This document shows, in pieces, positions 7,093-14,741 of a DNA stretch of 28,672 nt. A program made the translations under genes and the position numbers. The notes beneath the pieces were generated by a model, which was given only the letters and a program-made list of their open reading frames with translations, was not told the origin of the DNA and did no database searches. Origin of the DNA: CAZCVI01 sp964502145 (GTDB lineage: Bacteria; Acidobacteriota; Aminicenantia; UBA2199); contig CAZCVI010000089.1 of the NCBI GenBank assembly GCA_964502145.1, positions 1 to 28,672 on the forward strand, in the 5' to 3' direction. Position 1 is the stretch's first letter. Each line of letters opens with the position of its first letter.

Positions 7093-7761
7093 TTATTGGG
7101 GGGCAGGAGTGGAAAGTTCTTTGGGTAAAATGAAGAGGCAACGGCTTCCCTCGGTAAATACCCAGTACAGTGATTTAACGTCGAGGGTGCTGGACAGTTC
7201 AATATCTAACGCGGTGTATTTTTTTTTCCCAGCGGTATTCCAGAGCGTAAAAAAGGGTGAAGCTGTGGTCCATCTCAACCAATGCCCGGCACGGGTAAAA
7301 ATGCGAAAGAATCCCTCGGGTTTTGATTTAATATAAATTTTTATTCCGCCCTCCATGATTAGTGTATACGTGGATGGCATATCTACGACTTCGAGGGTGT
7401 CGAGTTTAAAATCTTTACTCGGGGTGACTTGGCCTGGCTTGATATTTTCGCGTTTGGGAGGAAACAGGGTGCTTTTTTTATGCAATGGGATACCTGTGAT
7501 TGGAATCGGGTCGCCCCAGAATTTTCGTTTCACTATCTGCCATTCTCTGAGAACCAGACCGTTTGCTTTTACTTGCACGATACTTTTTACCATATCAATA
7601 ATAAAGTACAATTTGGCGCTTTGGGCCAGTTCATATTCTGCATTGAGGTATTTTTGTTGCAGCAGGGTATTGATGGGATCGGTGGTTTCCGGTGTGGTAG
7701 TACCGAATATGAATCCGGTCAGAATGACGCTTAACACTATTAAGACAACGTTTTTTTTCAT
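7093..7761 (-). CDS. Secreted/membrane protein, possible degenerate L,D-transpeptidase relative
   Basis: A 222-residue protein with an N-terminal hydrophobic segment (residues 4-20), so exported or membrane-anchored. Residues about 51-76 (YFIIDMVKSIVQVK then VLREWQI) resemble the first strands of a YkuD L,D-transpeptidase domain, which usually read as a short IDxxxxxxxVxxxGxxxxxxxV hairpin. The protein lacks the later catalytic HG and S/THGC motifs; its only cysteine lies near the C-terminus in SRCLFIL. It is the last gene of the run with two intact L,D-transpeptidases, 54 nt downstream of the second. I read it as an inactive relative or unrelated envelope partner. Homology to YkuD is a guess from one short segment. 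Confidence 0.6.
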   Translation of the reverse strand: MKKNVVLIVLSVILTGFIFGTTTPETTDPINTLLQQKYLNAEYELAQSAKLYFIIDMVKSIVQVKANGLVLREWQIVKRKFWGDPIPITGIPLHKKSTLFPPKRENIKPGQVTPSKDFKLDTLEVVDMPSTYTLIMEGGIKIYIKSKPEGFFRIFTRAGHWLRWTTASPFFTLWNTAGKKKYTALDIELSSTLDVKSLYWVFTEGSRCLFILPKELSTPAPQ

Positions 7762-7815
7762 ATGTTTACCGTGAGATTTATTTTTATGGTCGAATTTGCC
7801 TATTCATGGGCTTGG

Positions 7816-8682
7816 TTAAAAGATATACAACGTGGTTCCGATAGAAACGGATTTAAATATGTTTTTGAGGTCTTCATCGCCCACGCGCACGCAGCCGTGG
7901 GTGACATTGCGGCCCAATAGCCGGGTATAGAGTGTACCATGGACAAAGTAGCCATCGCCAAAGCCCATGGCATAATCGCCCATCACGCCCGGTTCCAATC
8001 GTTCTTCTTGGTCATTGGGGATGGCTTTGCCTTCCTCGATAAAGGCCCAATCGGGTTTTACCCAGACAGGCTTTTTGAGTTTTGATTGAACCTTGAACCC
8101 GCCCCTGGGAGTATCAAAGACCCATGTCCTTTTTCCGCTGGGTTCTTGCAGGATATTGCCGCTACCGCAAGAGACGACTACCTGTCTTTGAGTTTCAGAC
8201 CCTTTTTTGATCAGGAGTACATTGCTGGCCGTATCAATGATCAGGTAAACACGTTTGGGGGCTTCTTTGGCAATCTTTTTTTGCAGTAGCCGACTCTCTT
8301 TTTCCAGTTTTGCCAGGGTCTGGGTGTCGATTTTTTCTGTATGGAGATAGTGGGACCAAGAAACATGATTTCTGGTGGACATGATGAAACCGACTATTTC
8401 CATGACTAGAAACAGCAGCACCAGCACGCCGAGAACACTGAGGAGAACCAGTGATTTTTTACCTTTACGGGGAGTTTTTTCCCCCCAGTCGCGGTCATTT
8501 GGGGTGACGGTTTCTATTTTTTCAGTTTTTTTTTTGATTGGTATTTCAGTTTTTGTTTCGACGGGTGTTTCGGTTTTAGTTTCAACGGGTGTTTCAGTTT
8601 TTGTTTCGACTGGTGTTTCGGTTTTTGTTTCGACTGGTATTTCCGTTTTTGTTTCGACTGGTGTTTCGTTATTTTCAGACAT
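7816..8682 (-). CDS. Membrane-anchored L,D-transpeptidase with N-terminal PVETKTE repeats
   Basis: A 288-residue YkuD-family L,D-transpeptidase, which forms 3-3 peptidoglycan cross-links or attaches proteins to peptidoglycan through a catalytic cysteine. Residues 7-54 are six 8-residue repeats ([T/I]PVETKTE, the last IPIKKKTE), predicted cytoplasmic. A transmembrane helix follows at 77-101, then a coiled segment, then the catalytic domain from ~143 (RVYLIIDTASNVLLI). Catalytic residues: H248 in YFVHGTLY and H262-G-C264-V-R266 in VTHGCVRVGD, the canonical motif. The GGAG SD lies just after the preceding gene's stop (13-nt gap), indicating one operon. Confidence 0.9.
   Translation of the reverse strand: MSENNETPVETKTEIPVETKTETPVETKTETPVETKTETPVETKTEIPIKKKTEKIETVTPNDRDWGEKTPRKGKKSLVLLSVLGVLVLLFLVMEIVGFIMSTRNHVSWSHYLHTEKIDTQTLAKLEKESRLLQKKIAKEAPKRVYLIIDTASNVLLIKKGSETQRQVVVSCGSGNILQEPSGKRTWVFDTPRGGFKVQSKLKKPVWVKPDWAFIEEGKAIPNDQEERLEPGVMGDYAMGFGDGYFVHGTLYTRLLGRNVTHGCVRVGDEDLKNIFKSVSIGTTLYIF
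8521..8664 (-). repeat. In-frame 24-bp repeats encoding [T/I]PVETKTE
   Basis: Six 24-bp units inside the L,D-transpeptidase gene encode the 8-residue repeat. Near-identical DNA between units suggests recent slippage expansion, and copy number may vary between strains. Confidence 0.9.
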
Positions 8683-8695
8683 GTTATATCTCCGC

Positions 8696-9802
8696 TTATA
8701 TTTCTGCGATTGCTGACAATATCTCTTGAGGATAGCCGATACTGCCGACGATAGTGACAGGGGTGCCAGTGGTTACGGCATTATAAATTTCATCTATATC
8801 GTTATTTTCCATGGCCACGCAGCCCCGGGTCATAAAAACAATACCGCCGCCATGGATTTCGATTAAATTGCCAATTCCAGCTTGGCCGGGGATCAGGCCT
8901 TTTTGGCGTGCCAGATGAAATTGGTGCTGGTCATCCTTGTTGGGGTAATCCAAGAGTAGTGCTTTATAATAGTGGCTGTAGGGATTTTTTTTCACCACGC
9001 GGTAACGACCTTCCGGTGTGGCATTATCACCCGCGTACAGTTTGGTGTTCAAACCGTTGCGTCCTAACCCGACCCTATAGATTTTGACTGGCTGTCCATT
9101 TTTGTACAGGGTTAATTGGCGATCAATTTTATTGACAATAATAGCGGCACTCCGTGTTCGTTTGGATTCAGAGGCTGTGGCAGTGATCCATTTTATCCAT
9201 TGGTCTATTTGGGAGGGGTTTTTGTAGCGAAAAAGAATCATATTTAAGGCGTTGACTCCCAGTTGCAGGTGCTTTTTGACCAGGGGAACGAGTTGTTGTG
9301 CGGCGCGATAATCTCCTTTTTCATAGAGACGCTGCATGTCATGGAGCAGGATTTCGGCGTTCATGAGGTCTTTTCTGGCCAAGCGGCCCTCGTTCATCTT
9401 GAGGGTCATGCGATTCAGGGTGGCCGCACTGGTTTTTAAGCTTTGGTACTCTCTTAAAATAGCCGTAGCGGTATTTTTTTTTACGCGTGCGACCTTTTGT
9501 TGGATGGTAGCGCCAGTACGTAATAGCTTCTGATACGCGGAGGCGATAGGATCGTAGCGCCTGAACCAGACCCATTTCTTATTTTCATGATCGAGTTTGT
9601 TTCTGGCCTGTTGGTATGCCGTGAGAAACGTTTGCAAATCCTGGGGGGCATAAATGGCGGCATCCAACCTCTGGAGGTTGGGAACGAGTTTTTTAACCCG
9701 TGCGACCTCCAGAGGGATTTCTTTTTTACTGGTAATAAAAAGCACAACACTTATGACCAGTATCGCGATTATTATAATAAATCGTTTAAAAGTGGACGTC
9801 AT
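8696..9802 (-). CDS. Membrane-anchored L,D-transpeptidase with helical linker and TRGC active-site variant
   Basis: A 368-residue protein. A transmembrane helix at residues 8-24 anchors it. Residues ~30-200 are helical, basic and repeat-like, perhaps a periplasmic spacer. The YkuD-type catalytic domain runs from ~219 (AAIIVNKIDRQLTLYKNG) to the end. The active site reads IEIHGGG (H317) and MTRGCVAM (R326, C328). The usual His before Gly-Cys is Arg here, a pattern resembling the T-x-GC-hAL variants I associate with YafK-like members, so activity is likely but with an altered motif. TPEGRYRV near 262 matches the family's TPxGxY segment. The gene begins 8 nt after the lipoprotein gene stop. Confidence 0.85.
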   Translation of the reverse strand: MTSTFKRFIIIIAILVISVVLFITSKKEIPLEVARVKKLVPNLQRLDAAIYAPQDLQTFLTAYQQARNKLDHENKKWVWFRRYDPIASAYQKLLRTGATIQQKVARVKKNTATAILREYQSLKTSAATLNRMTLKMNEGRLARKDLMNAEILLHDMQRLYEKGDYRAAQQLVPLVKKHLQLGVNALNMILFRYKNPSQIDQWIKWITATASESKRTRSAAIIVNKIDRQLTLYKNGQPVKIYRVGLGRNGLNTKLYAGDNATPEGRYRVVKKNPYSHYYKALLLDYPNKDDQHQFHLARQKGLIPGQAGIGNLIEIHGGGIVFMTRGCVAMENNDIDEIYNAVTTGTPVTIVGSIGYPQEILSAIAEI

Positions 9803-9810
9803 TCACCCAA

Positions 9811-10434
9811 TCACTTGCTCTTTTTCTTGGGTTTAGCAGCCTGCATGGCCGTGATTTTTTCAATAGCCAGTTTGATCTGGTCGGAAATGCCAGTGGCTTT
9901 TTCTTTGATGCTGGTGCATTTTTCAATGGCGACCGCGTAGTCTTGGGCGTCGATGGATTTTTGCACTTCGTTGAGGGCTTCGTCAAGGGCGGTCAGATCG
10001 GCTTTGAAGGCTTCGATATCGGCTTGAGAATCTTTGGCAGTAGGAGCGGTGGCCACCAGGGCTTTGGCTTCTTCAACCAGGGTCTTGGTTTCGGTGAGGG
10101 CCGTTACGGCATTATTTTTAGCCTCTTCTTTCTTGGCTGGGATAGTTGCTTTTAAGGCTTCGGCATCGGTTTTGATCTGGGCCAATTTGGTTTTGGCTTC
10201 GGCATTGGATTTGAATAATTTGCCGGTCTGGGCTTTGGCTTCCTCAACGGCAGCGTTAAGGCTGTCATTCAGGGCGGCTAATTGATCAGCGGCGTAAACG
10301 TTGGCGCCTTCAGCAGTGGCGGCTTCGATAGCGGCTTTGGCTGCATCAATTTCAGTGGTGGGCTCTGAAGCGCACCCGACGAACATAAACATCACGACTA
10401 AACTCAAAACTAACAAACTTGCGAATCTTTTCAT
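9811..10434 (-). CDS. Alanine/lysine-rich helical lipoprotein
   Basis: A 207-residue lipoprotein. The signal peptide ends in a lipobox FVGC with C21 as the lipidated residue. The mature part is almost entirely Ala/Lys/Glu/Thr with heptad spacing and repeated AAxEEAK-like segments, predicting long helices or a coiled coil. It ends in KPKKKSK. It heads the operon with two L,D-transpeptidases, and its SD is AGGAGAT. Its basic C-terminal tail could interact with or be linked to peptidoglycan, by analogy with Braun's lipoprotein, which L,D-transpeptidases attach via a C-terminal lysine; sequence homology to Lpp is not evident and this is inference. I do not recognise a named family. Confidence 0.8.
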   Translation of the reverse strand: MKRFASLLVLSLVVMFMFVGCASEPTTEIDAAKAAIEAATAEGANVYAADQLAALNDSLNAAVEEAKAQTGKLFKSNAEAKTKLAQIKTDAEALKATIPAKKEEAKNNAVTALTETKTLVEEAKALVATAPTAKDSQADIEAFKADLTALDEALNEVQKSIDAQDYAVAIEKCTSIKEKATGISDQIKLAIEKITAMQAAKPKKKSK

Positions 10435-10946
10435 GTTAAATCTCCTTTAATGTGTATGGCTACACAACTTATTTATATATTTTAATTTATATATAATCTA
10501 TATACAATCATGTCTATAACCTGTCATATTAACTGTTTCTCTAAATACCTGCCTAGCATGAACCTGTTCTCTTTTAATTTTTGCGATCATGGGAGGGTAG
10601 AGGAATACGCTAGGGAAACAAACTAACTTCTTGGCTACACATAAACTCTTTAAAGTACATATAATTTTGTCTCATTGTTATTTCTTATTTTTAAGTATTA
10701 TACCATTGATTTGCCATTTCGTCAAGATGCGGGGTACTTAAATCCACCGCCAAGTTTCAAAAAAAGCTGGACTATCTGGACATACTGGACACTCTGGACT
10801 AACTGGACTTTAAAAAACTTTTGATTTTTCTAGCTTGTCCAGTATGTCCAGATAGTCCAGATAGTCCAGTTTGCCCGGGTTATCCGTGGCACTATTTAGA
10901 ACTTTCATTTGTGTTCGGGTTGTTATAACCCGTGGTTTTCCTTTTT
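10435..10946. other. 512-bp intergenic region: operon leader plus element D
   Basis: The part nearest the lipoprotein gene (10451-10466) has a 6-bp hairpin, TGTGTA-TGGC-TACACA, in its leader, and TGGCTACACA recurs at 10632-10641. 10470-10510 is very AT-rich and is the likely promoter zone for the lipoprotein operon, but I cannot pick a clear -35/-10 pair. 10767-10870 holds palindromic element D. I see no gene. Confidence 0.6.
10744..10870. repeat. Palindromic intergenic element, TGGACnnnn type (element D)
   Basis: The left arm (10767-10809) has five CTGGAC words 9 nt apart (ctat, cata, cact, ctaa spacings). The right arm (10837-10869) has GTCCAGTAT, GTCCAGATA, GTCCAGATA, GTCCAG. The AT-rich loop is 10810-10836. 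The left flank CCACCGCCAAGTTT (10744-10757) matches the boundary motif of the ATGGGA-type element C. It lies at the 3' end of the C69 dipeptidase gene. Confidence 0.9.
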
Positions 10947-12536
10947 CTAGAATTTCCCGGTGTATTTGCTCCAGAGATCATCGCCCAGTTGCCAGTAGGT
11001 TTTGACCAATTGGTTCATCCAGTTGTTCGAGTATTCGGTGAGGAATTTCCTGGCTTTGGCCGGGTTCTTTTTATAGAGGGCCAGAGCTTGTTCTTCAATG
11101 GCTGGTTGTTGTTGGAAGATTTCTTTTTCCAATTTTTCCCGAACTTGGTCGACATCTTTGCGCATATCGCCCCATTTTTGCGCGGCGAGATCAGCGACGC
11201 GGTTAAAGGCCCACCATGCACAGGCTTGATTATATTTGGGTCTGCCGCAAATTTTATAGGATTCGGGTACTTTTTCTATACCTATATATATAGGTGCATA
11301 CGTCATCATGGCAGGGTTGTCATAGCCAAACCACACTAAACCACCAATCTCATTGGGCAGCCAGCCACGGGCTTGGATAACTGTGGCATAAGTACAATAA
11401 TACCGGGCAATACACCGTTCGCCGAGTTCGTTCCAGCCGCCATTGATTTTAAAGAGGGGCATCATATCGTAATCCATAAACGGGTTGGCATAAGGGCTTT
11501 TAATAAACTTGCCAGTGGGTTTTTCATCTTTGTCCAGCTCAGGCACCAGCATGAATTTGGTCATATCAAAGGGGGTACCTTCATAGGTATCCCGGTAGAT
11601 GCTCATGATATCTTGGGGCACGATTTTTTTCTCAGGTTTGATGGCGAAAGGGTAGTTTTCGTCATTGGGGTCCAATGGCAAGTTGGGCGCGAGGAGGTTA
11701 AACACGCGCCACTCGCGACGTCTGGAGGCCAAGCTGGTTCTGTCTGCGTAAACATAGCAGAATTCAAAGGGTTTGCCACTGGTGGGATCATAGAGTCCCA
11801 TTTCAATGGCGCGGGATTGATAATTTTCAGACGCCATGAAATAATCGGGTTTGCTCAGATCAATCTGGCGAATTCGGGACGCATTGGCATTGACTGCAAC
11901 CTGATCATCAGGCACGCGTTGGGCAACCCAGACTGCGCCTTTTTTTCCTTTACCCGGCCCCAGGATTTCCAGGTGCCAGACCTCATTGGGATCGGCAATA
12001 GTAAAACATTCACCGCCATCTATGTAACCATATTCTTTAGTGACTTGATCGGCTACTTTAATGGCTTCGCGGGCGGTTTTGGCCCGTTCTAACATCAAGC
12101 GGTTTACCTCGTAATAATCGAGTATGCCTACATCGCTGCGCATGATCTCTTTGCCACCGAAAGTAGCTTCGCCGACAGCGACTTGGTTTTCGTTGATTGG
12201 AGGTAGGGTCGCGTTGAGGTATTTGTAGGTTTCAGGTACTTGGGTGATCTCGCCTTTTAATTCTTGTTTGGACAGATCATAGGCGCTGACCGTGAGGTGG
12301 CTTTTCAGATATATTTTGCGCATGGTGCCTGGCTGGTATTTGTTAGCCGGTACGATATCAATCCAGGTTCTGTCCACCCGTGAATCGCAGGTATGGGTCG
12401 TGATCACGGAACCATCAGCGGTGGCCAGTTTGCCCACGGTAATGGTAGTGCAGGCATCTTTCTGGTCGCGTTCTGCATAACTAAATGGCACGATCAGAAG
12501 TCCGCACAATAGTGTCAGCAATATAATTTTTCTCAT
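10947..12536 (-). CDS. Exported C69-family dipeptidase
   Basis: A 529-residue peptidase of family C69 (PepD-like), N-terminal-nucleophile hydrolases that cleave di- and tripeptides. Residues 1-21 are a signal peptide ending FSYA. The nucleophile is C29 in DACTTITVGKLATADGSVI, followed by THTCDSR, the family's conserved start; removal of the preceding residues should expose it. Further family features include GECFTIADPNEVWHLEI near 175 and WVAQRVPDDQVAVNAN near 203. An export signal is not universal in this family and suggests a periplasmic role in peptide or murein-peptide turnover. The SD is GGAGG, 5 nt from the ATG. It is flanked by elements D and E and has its own promoter, so it is monocistronic. 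Confidence 0.9.
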   Translation of the reverse strand: MRKIILLTLLCGLLIVPFSYAERDQKDACTTITVGKLATADGSVITTHTCDSRVDRTWIDIVPANKYQPGTMRKIYLKSHLTVSAYDLSKQELKGEITQVPETYKYLNATLPPINENQVAVGEATFGGKEIMRSDVGILDYYEVNRLMLERAKTAREAIKVADQVTKEYGYIDGGECFTIADPNEVWHLEILGPGKGKKGAVWVAQRVPDDQVAVNANASRIRQIDLSKPDYFMASENYQSRAIEMGLYDPTSGKPFEFCYVYADRTSLASRRREWRVFNLLAPNLPLDPNDENYPFAIKPEKKIVPQDIMSIYRDTYEGTPFDMTKFMLVPELDKDEKPTGKFIKSPYANPFMDYDMMPLFKINGGWNELGERCIARYYCTYATVIQARGWLPNEIGGLVWFGYDNPAMMTYAPIYIGIEKVPESYKICGRPKYNQACAWWAFNRVADLAAQKWGDMRKDVDQVREKLEKEIFQQQPAIEEQALALYKKNPAKARKFLTEYSNNWMNQLVKTYWQLGDDLWSKYTGKF

Positions 12537-12608
12537 TATTCCTCCAGATTATTTGGGATAGTTTTTCTGCCCCTGGGTGATACACGATAGGGGCGGTATT
12601 AAGAGGTG

Positions 12609-12637
12609 ATTATAGTATATTTGCGGGGCTTTGGCAA
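12609..12637 (-). promoter_or_regulatory. Promoter of the C69 dipeptidase gene
   Basis: On the minus strand: -35 TTGCCA (12637-12632, 5 of 6 consensus), 17-nt spacer, -10 TATAAT (12614-12609), then a leader of ~65 nt containing a GC hairpin (CCGCCCCTATC...CAGGGGC) before GGAGG. Confidence 0.75.
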
Positions 12638-12640
12638 TAG

Positions 12641-12780
12641 CGGGGCCACCCGGAATTCACGGGCAATTGCGTAAAACCTTTATGGACTTACTGGACGATC
12701 TGGACTTACTGGACTAACTGGACAAAATTCAAAGCTTTTGGGAAGTCCAGTTGGTCCAGAATGTCCAGTAAGTCCAGTGG
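12641..12780. repeat. Palindromic intergenic element, TGGACnnnn type (element E)
   Basis: The left arm (12682-12723) is TGGACTTAC, TGGACGATC, TGGACTTAC, TGGACTAAC, TGGAC. The loop contains GCTTTTGGGAA. The right arm (12745-12778) is GTCCAGTTG, GTCCAGAAT, GTCCAGTAA, GTCCAG. The left flank GGGGCCACCCGGAATTCAC (12642-12660) is shared with element B. The loop and inner arms are nearly identical to element F. Confidence 0.9.
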
Positions 12781-12829
12781 AATGTGATGATGAATCCAAG
12801 GTGATTAAAGAGTAAAAACGAAAAATTAC

Positions 12830-14563
12830 CTATAGTCCTTTTATTTCTTCGGCAGATAGGCCTGTGAGTGAGATGATTTCTTCTAAGGGATAGTTTTTAT
12901 TGAGCATCAATTTGGCCATGCGTTGTTTTTCCCCTTGGGCATCTTTGGGAAGATATATTTTGGTATCGCTGCCGACTTCCCTGGCTTTCCAATCGCCGAT
13001 GTTGCGTTTGGTTTCATCAAACCCGATACCCAGCAAGATGATTTTTTTATCCTTTCCCAGGTAAGGGGCGTAATACTGCTTCTCTTCTATTTGATCCAGG
13101 GCGATTTGGGCGGTGCTCATTTTGAATTCGATGATATACACAAAACTGCCGATGGAAACAACAATATCGCTTCTGCCTAGTGCGGTTTGGATTTCGGCTT
13201 GGACATCCATCATGGACATTTTTAAGGCGATATAGATAAGGGAGTGATAATAGGCTTCGCGCTGTGGAATCTGGATATTATATGGAATGGATGAGAGGAG
13301 AGCTCTGAGGCTTTGGATAAATTTCTCGATATTATTTTCTACCAGCGCTTCTCTGAGTTGGGCTGTAATGAGGTTGGTCTCATACTCTGGCTTGTTGCTG
13401 AACCCTTCCAATAAATAATGCAGAAAGGCAGTTTTTACTTCCCGGTTGGGATAGGATAAGGTGTATAACTGATCTTTTATTTCTTTTATGGTGAGATAGC
13501 CGGTCTGGAAAAGCAGGGAAGAAATGTTGTCAATACCAATGGTCCCGATATCGAATTTTTCAAAAAAATTGGCACTGACACACATGCTGTCGTACTGGCT
13601 GATTAAGATATCGGTCTTTTTTAATATATTCACGAGAAAAGTAGGGGTACCAGTGGAAAACCAATAATTATCAAACTGATAGTTACCAAAAAAACTAAGA
13701 ATGGAAAAAGGATTATACATAAAATGGAAGCCATCCCAGGAGTAACCGTTATAAAAATCTTTTAACTTCTCAAAAAGTATTTCGCGTTCCTGGCCGGTTT
13801 GTTTCTCCCATTGGTCTATATAGGTGGGGAAGTACTGTTTGATTTCCTCCAGGGTATAACCCAGCATTCTGGAATACCGCGAATCGAGGGTGATGTCTCG
13901 TAGATGGTTCAAATCGCTGAATATGGAGATTTTACTGAATTTCGATACGCCTGTGATTAGCAGGAATTGGATATAGGGACTTTTTTCTTTAAGGATTGAA
14001 TAGAAGTTCTTAAGGATATCCCGGTTTTTTTTAGCTTCGGGGATATTATCCATGTAATCAATAATGGGTTTGTCGTATTCATCGATCAAGATAACGACTT
14101 GTTTGTCTTTGGCTGAAATCAAGATCAATTCACTGAATTTTTCTTTGATGGATTCGCCTGACAATTTCGCATTGAATTGGTTTGCCAATGAATCCAATTT
14201 TTTGCTTAATGCATGTTCCAGTCCCATGGTTTTATAATCGACTCCCAGAAAGTCGAGGTGGATGATGGGATATTCTTGCCAGTCGATTTGGTCATAAATC
14301 CAGCAGTTCTTGAAGAGTTCTTGGCTGCCGCTGAACAGTTCTTTAAGGGTAGAGATGAGCAGGGATTTCCCAAATCGGCGTGGACGGGATAAAAAACAAT
14401 TGGAATCCTGATTGATCAACTGGTATATATACTCTGTTTTATCAACGTATATACAGTTTTTTAAAATGCGGTCTTTGAAATTATGCCTACCGATTTCCAG
14501 TTTGTACCCCAGTTTGTTCTCCGGGGAGACGGGAGCATTGGCTTGAGATTTATTATTCACCAT
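12830..14563 (-). CDS. AAA-ATPase-like protein with C-terminal PD-(D/E)XK nuclease-like domain
   Basis: A 577-residue protein of the common AAA-ATPase-like (PF09820-type) plus DUF1703 (PF08011-type) family. The N-terminal domain starts with YKLEIGRHNFKDRI and has a modified P-loop SRPRRFGKSLL (residues 59-69) and a Walker-B-like ILIDEYDKPIID (158-169). The C-terminal domain has the nuclease pattern GRSDIVV (D466) and IIEFKM (E479, K481). The family is abundant in anaerobes and gut bacteria, often in many copies per genome; its function is not established, although links to defence or mobile elements are often suggested. It has its own promoter (14587-14615) and adjoins a type I restriction system. 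The tail (residues ~540-577) is a helical MLNKNYPLEEIISLTGLS segment typical of the family. Confidence 0.87.
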   Translation of the reverse strand: MVNNKSQANAPVSPENKLGYKLEIGRHNFKDRILKNCIYVDKTEYIYQLINQDSNCFLSRPRRFGKSLLISTLKELFSGSQELFKNCWIYDQIDWQEYPIIHLDFLGVDYKTMGLEHALSKKLDSLANQFNAKLSGESIKEKFSELILISAKDKQVVILIDEYDKPIIDYMDNIPEAKKNRDILKNFYSILKEKSPYIQFLLITGVSKFSKISIFSDLNHLRDITLDSRYSRMLGYTLEEIKQYFPTYIDQWEKQTGQEREILFEKLKDFYNGYSWDGFHFMYNPFSILSFFGNYQFDNYWFSTGTPTFLVNILKKTDILISQYDSMCVSANFFEKFDIGTIGIDNISSLLFQTGYLTIKEIKDQLYTLSYPNREVKTAFLHYLLEGFSNKPEYETNLITAQLREALVENNIEKFIQSLRALLSSIPYNIQIPQREAYYHSLIYIALKMSMMDVQAEIQTALGRSDIVVSIGSFVYIIEFKMSTAQIALDQIEEKQYYAPYLGKDKKIILLGIGFDETKRNIGDWKAREVGSDTKIYLPKDAQGEKQRMAKLMLNKNYPLEEIISLTGLSAEEIKGL

Positions 14564-14586
14564 GTCTGCTGTACCTCATGGATTTG

Positions 14587-14615
14587 ATTATACCGCAATT
14601 GCGTTTTTTCTGCAA
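14587..14615 (-). promoter_or_regulatory. Promoter of the AAA-ATPase gene
   Basis: On the minus strand: -35 TTGCAG (14615-14610), 17-nt spacer, -10 TATAAT (14592-14587). The ATG at 14563 would leave a short leader of about 17 nt with only a weak SD. Confidence 0.5.
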
Positions 14616-14661
14616 TGATTTTATTTTCCCAAAAATCGACAACCAAAAGGTTAAAAGCGTG

Positions 14662-14703
14662 ATGGACTAACTGGACAATAAACAAGAGCTTTGGGAAGTC
14701 CAG
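14662..14703. repeat. Short TGGACnnnn palindrome (element F)
   Basis: TGGACTAACTGGAC, then an AT-rich loop, then GCTTTGGGAAGTCCAG. This copies the innermost part of element E (12710-12750) with the outer arms lost. It lies between the 3' end of hsdR and the 5' end of the ATPase gene. Confidence 0.8.
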
Positions 14704-14741
14704 AAAATGATTTTTGGCCGCCAGTGCGAAATGGTGGGGTT

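Noticed and set aside
11373..12092. 239-residue frame antisense to the C69 dipeptidase
   Set aside because: It is a shadow frame; the dipeptidase on the other strand has a signal peptide, nucleophile Cys, SD and promoter.
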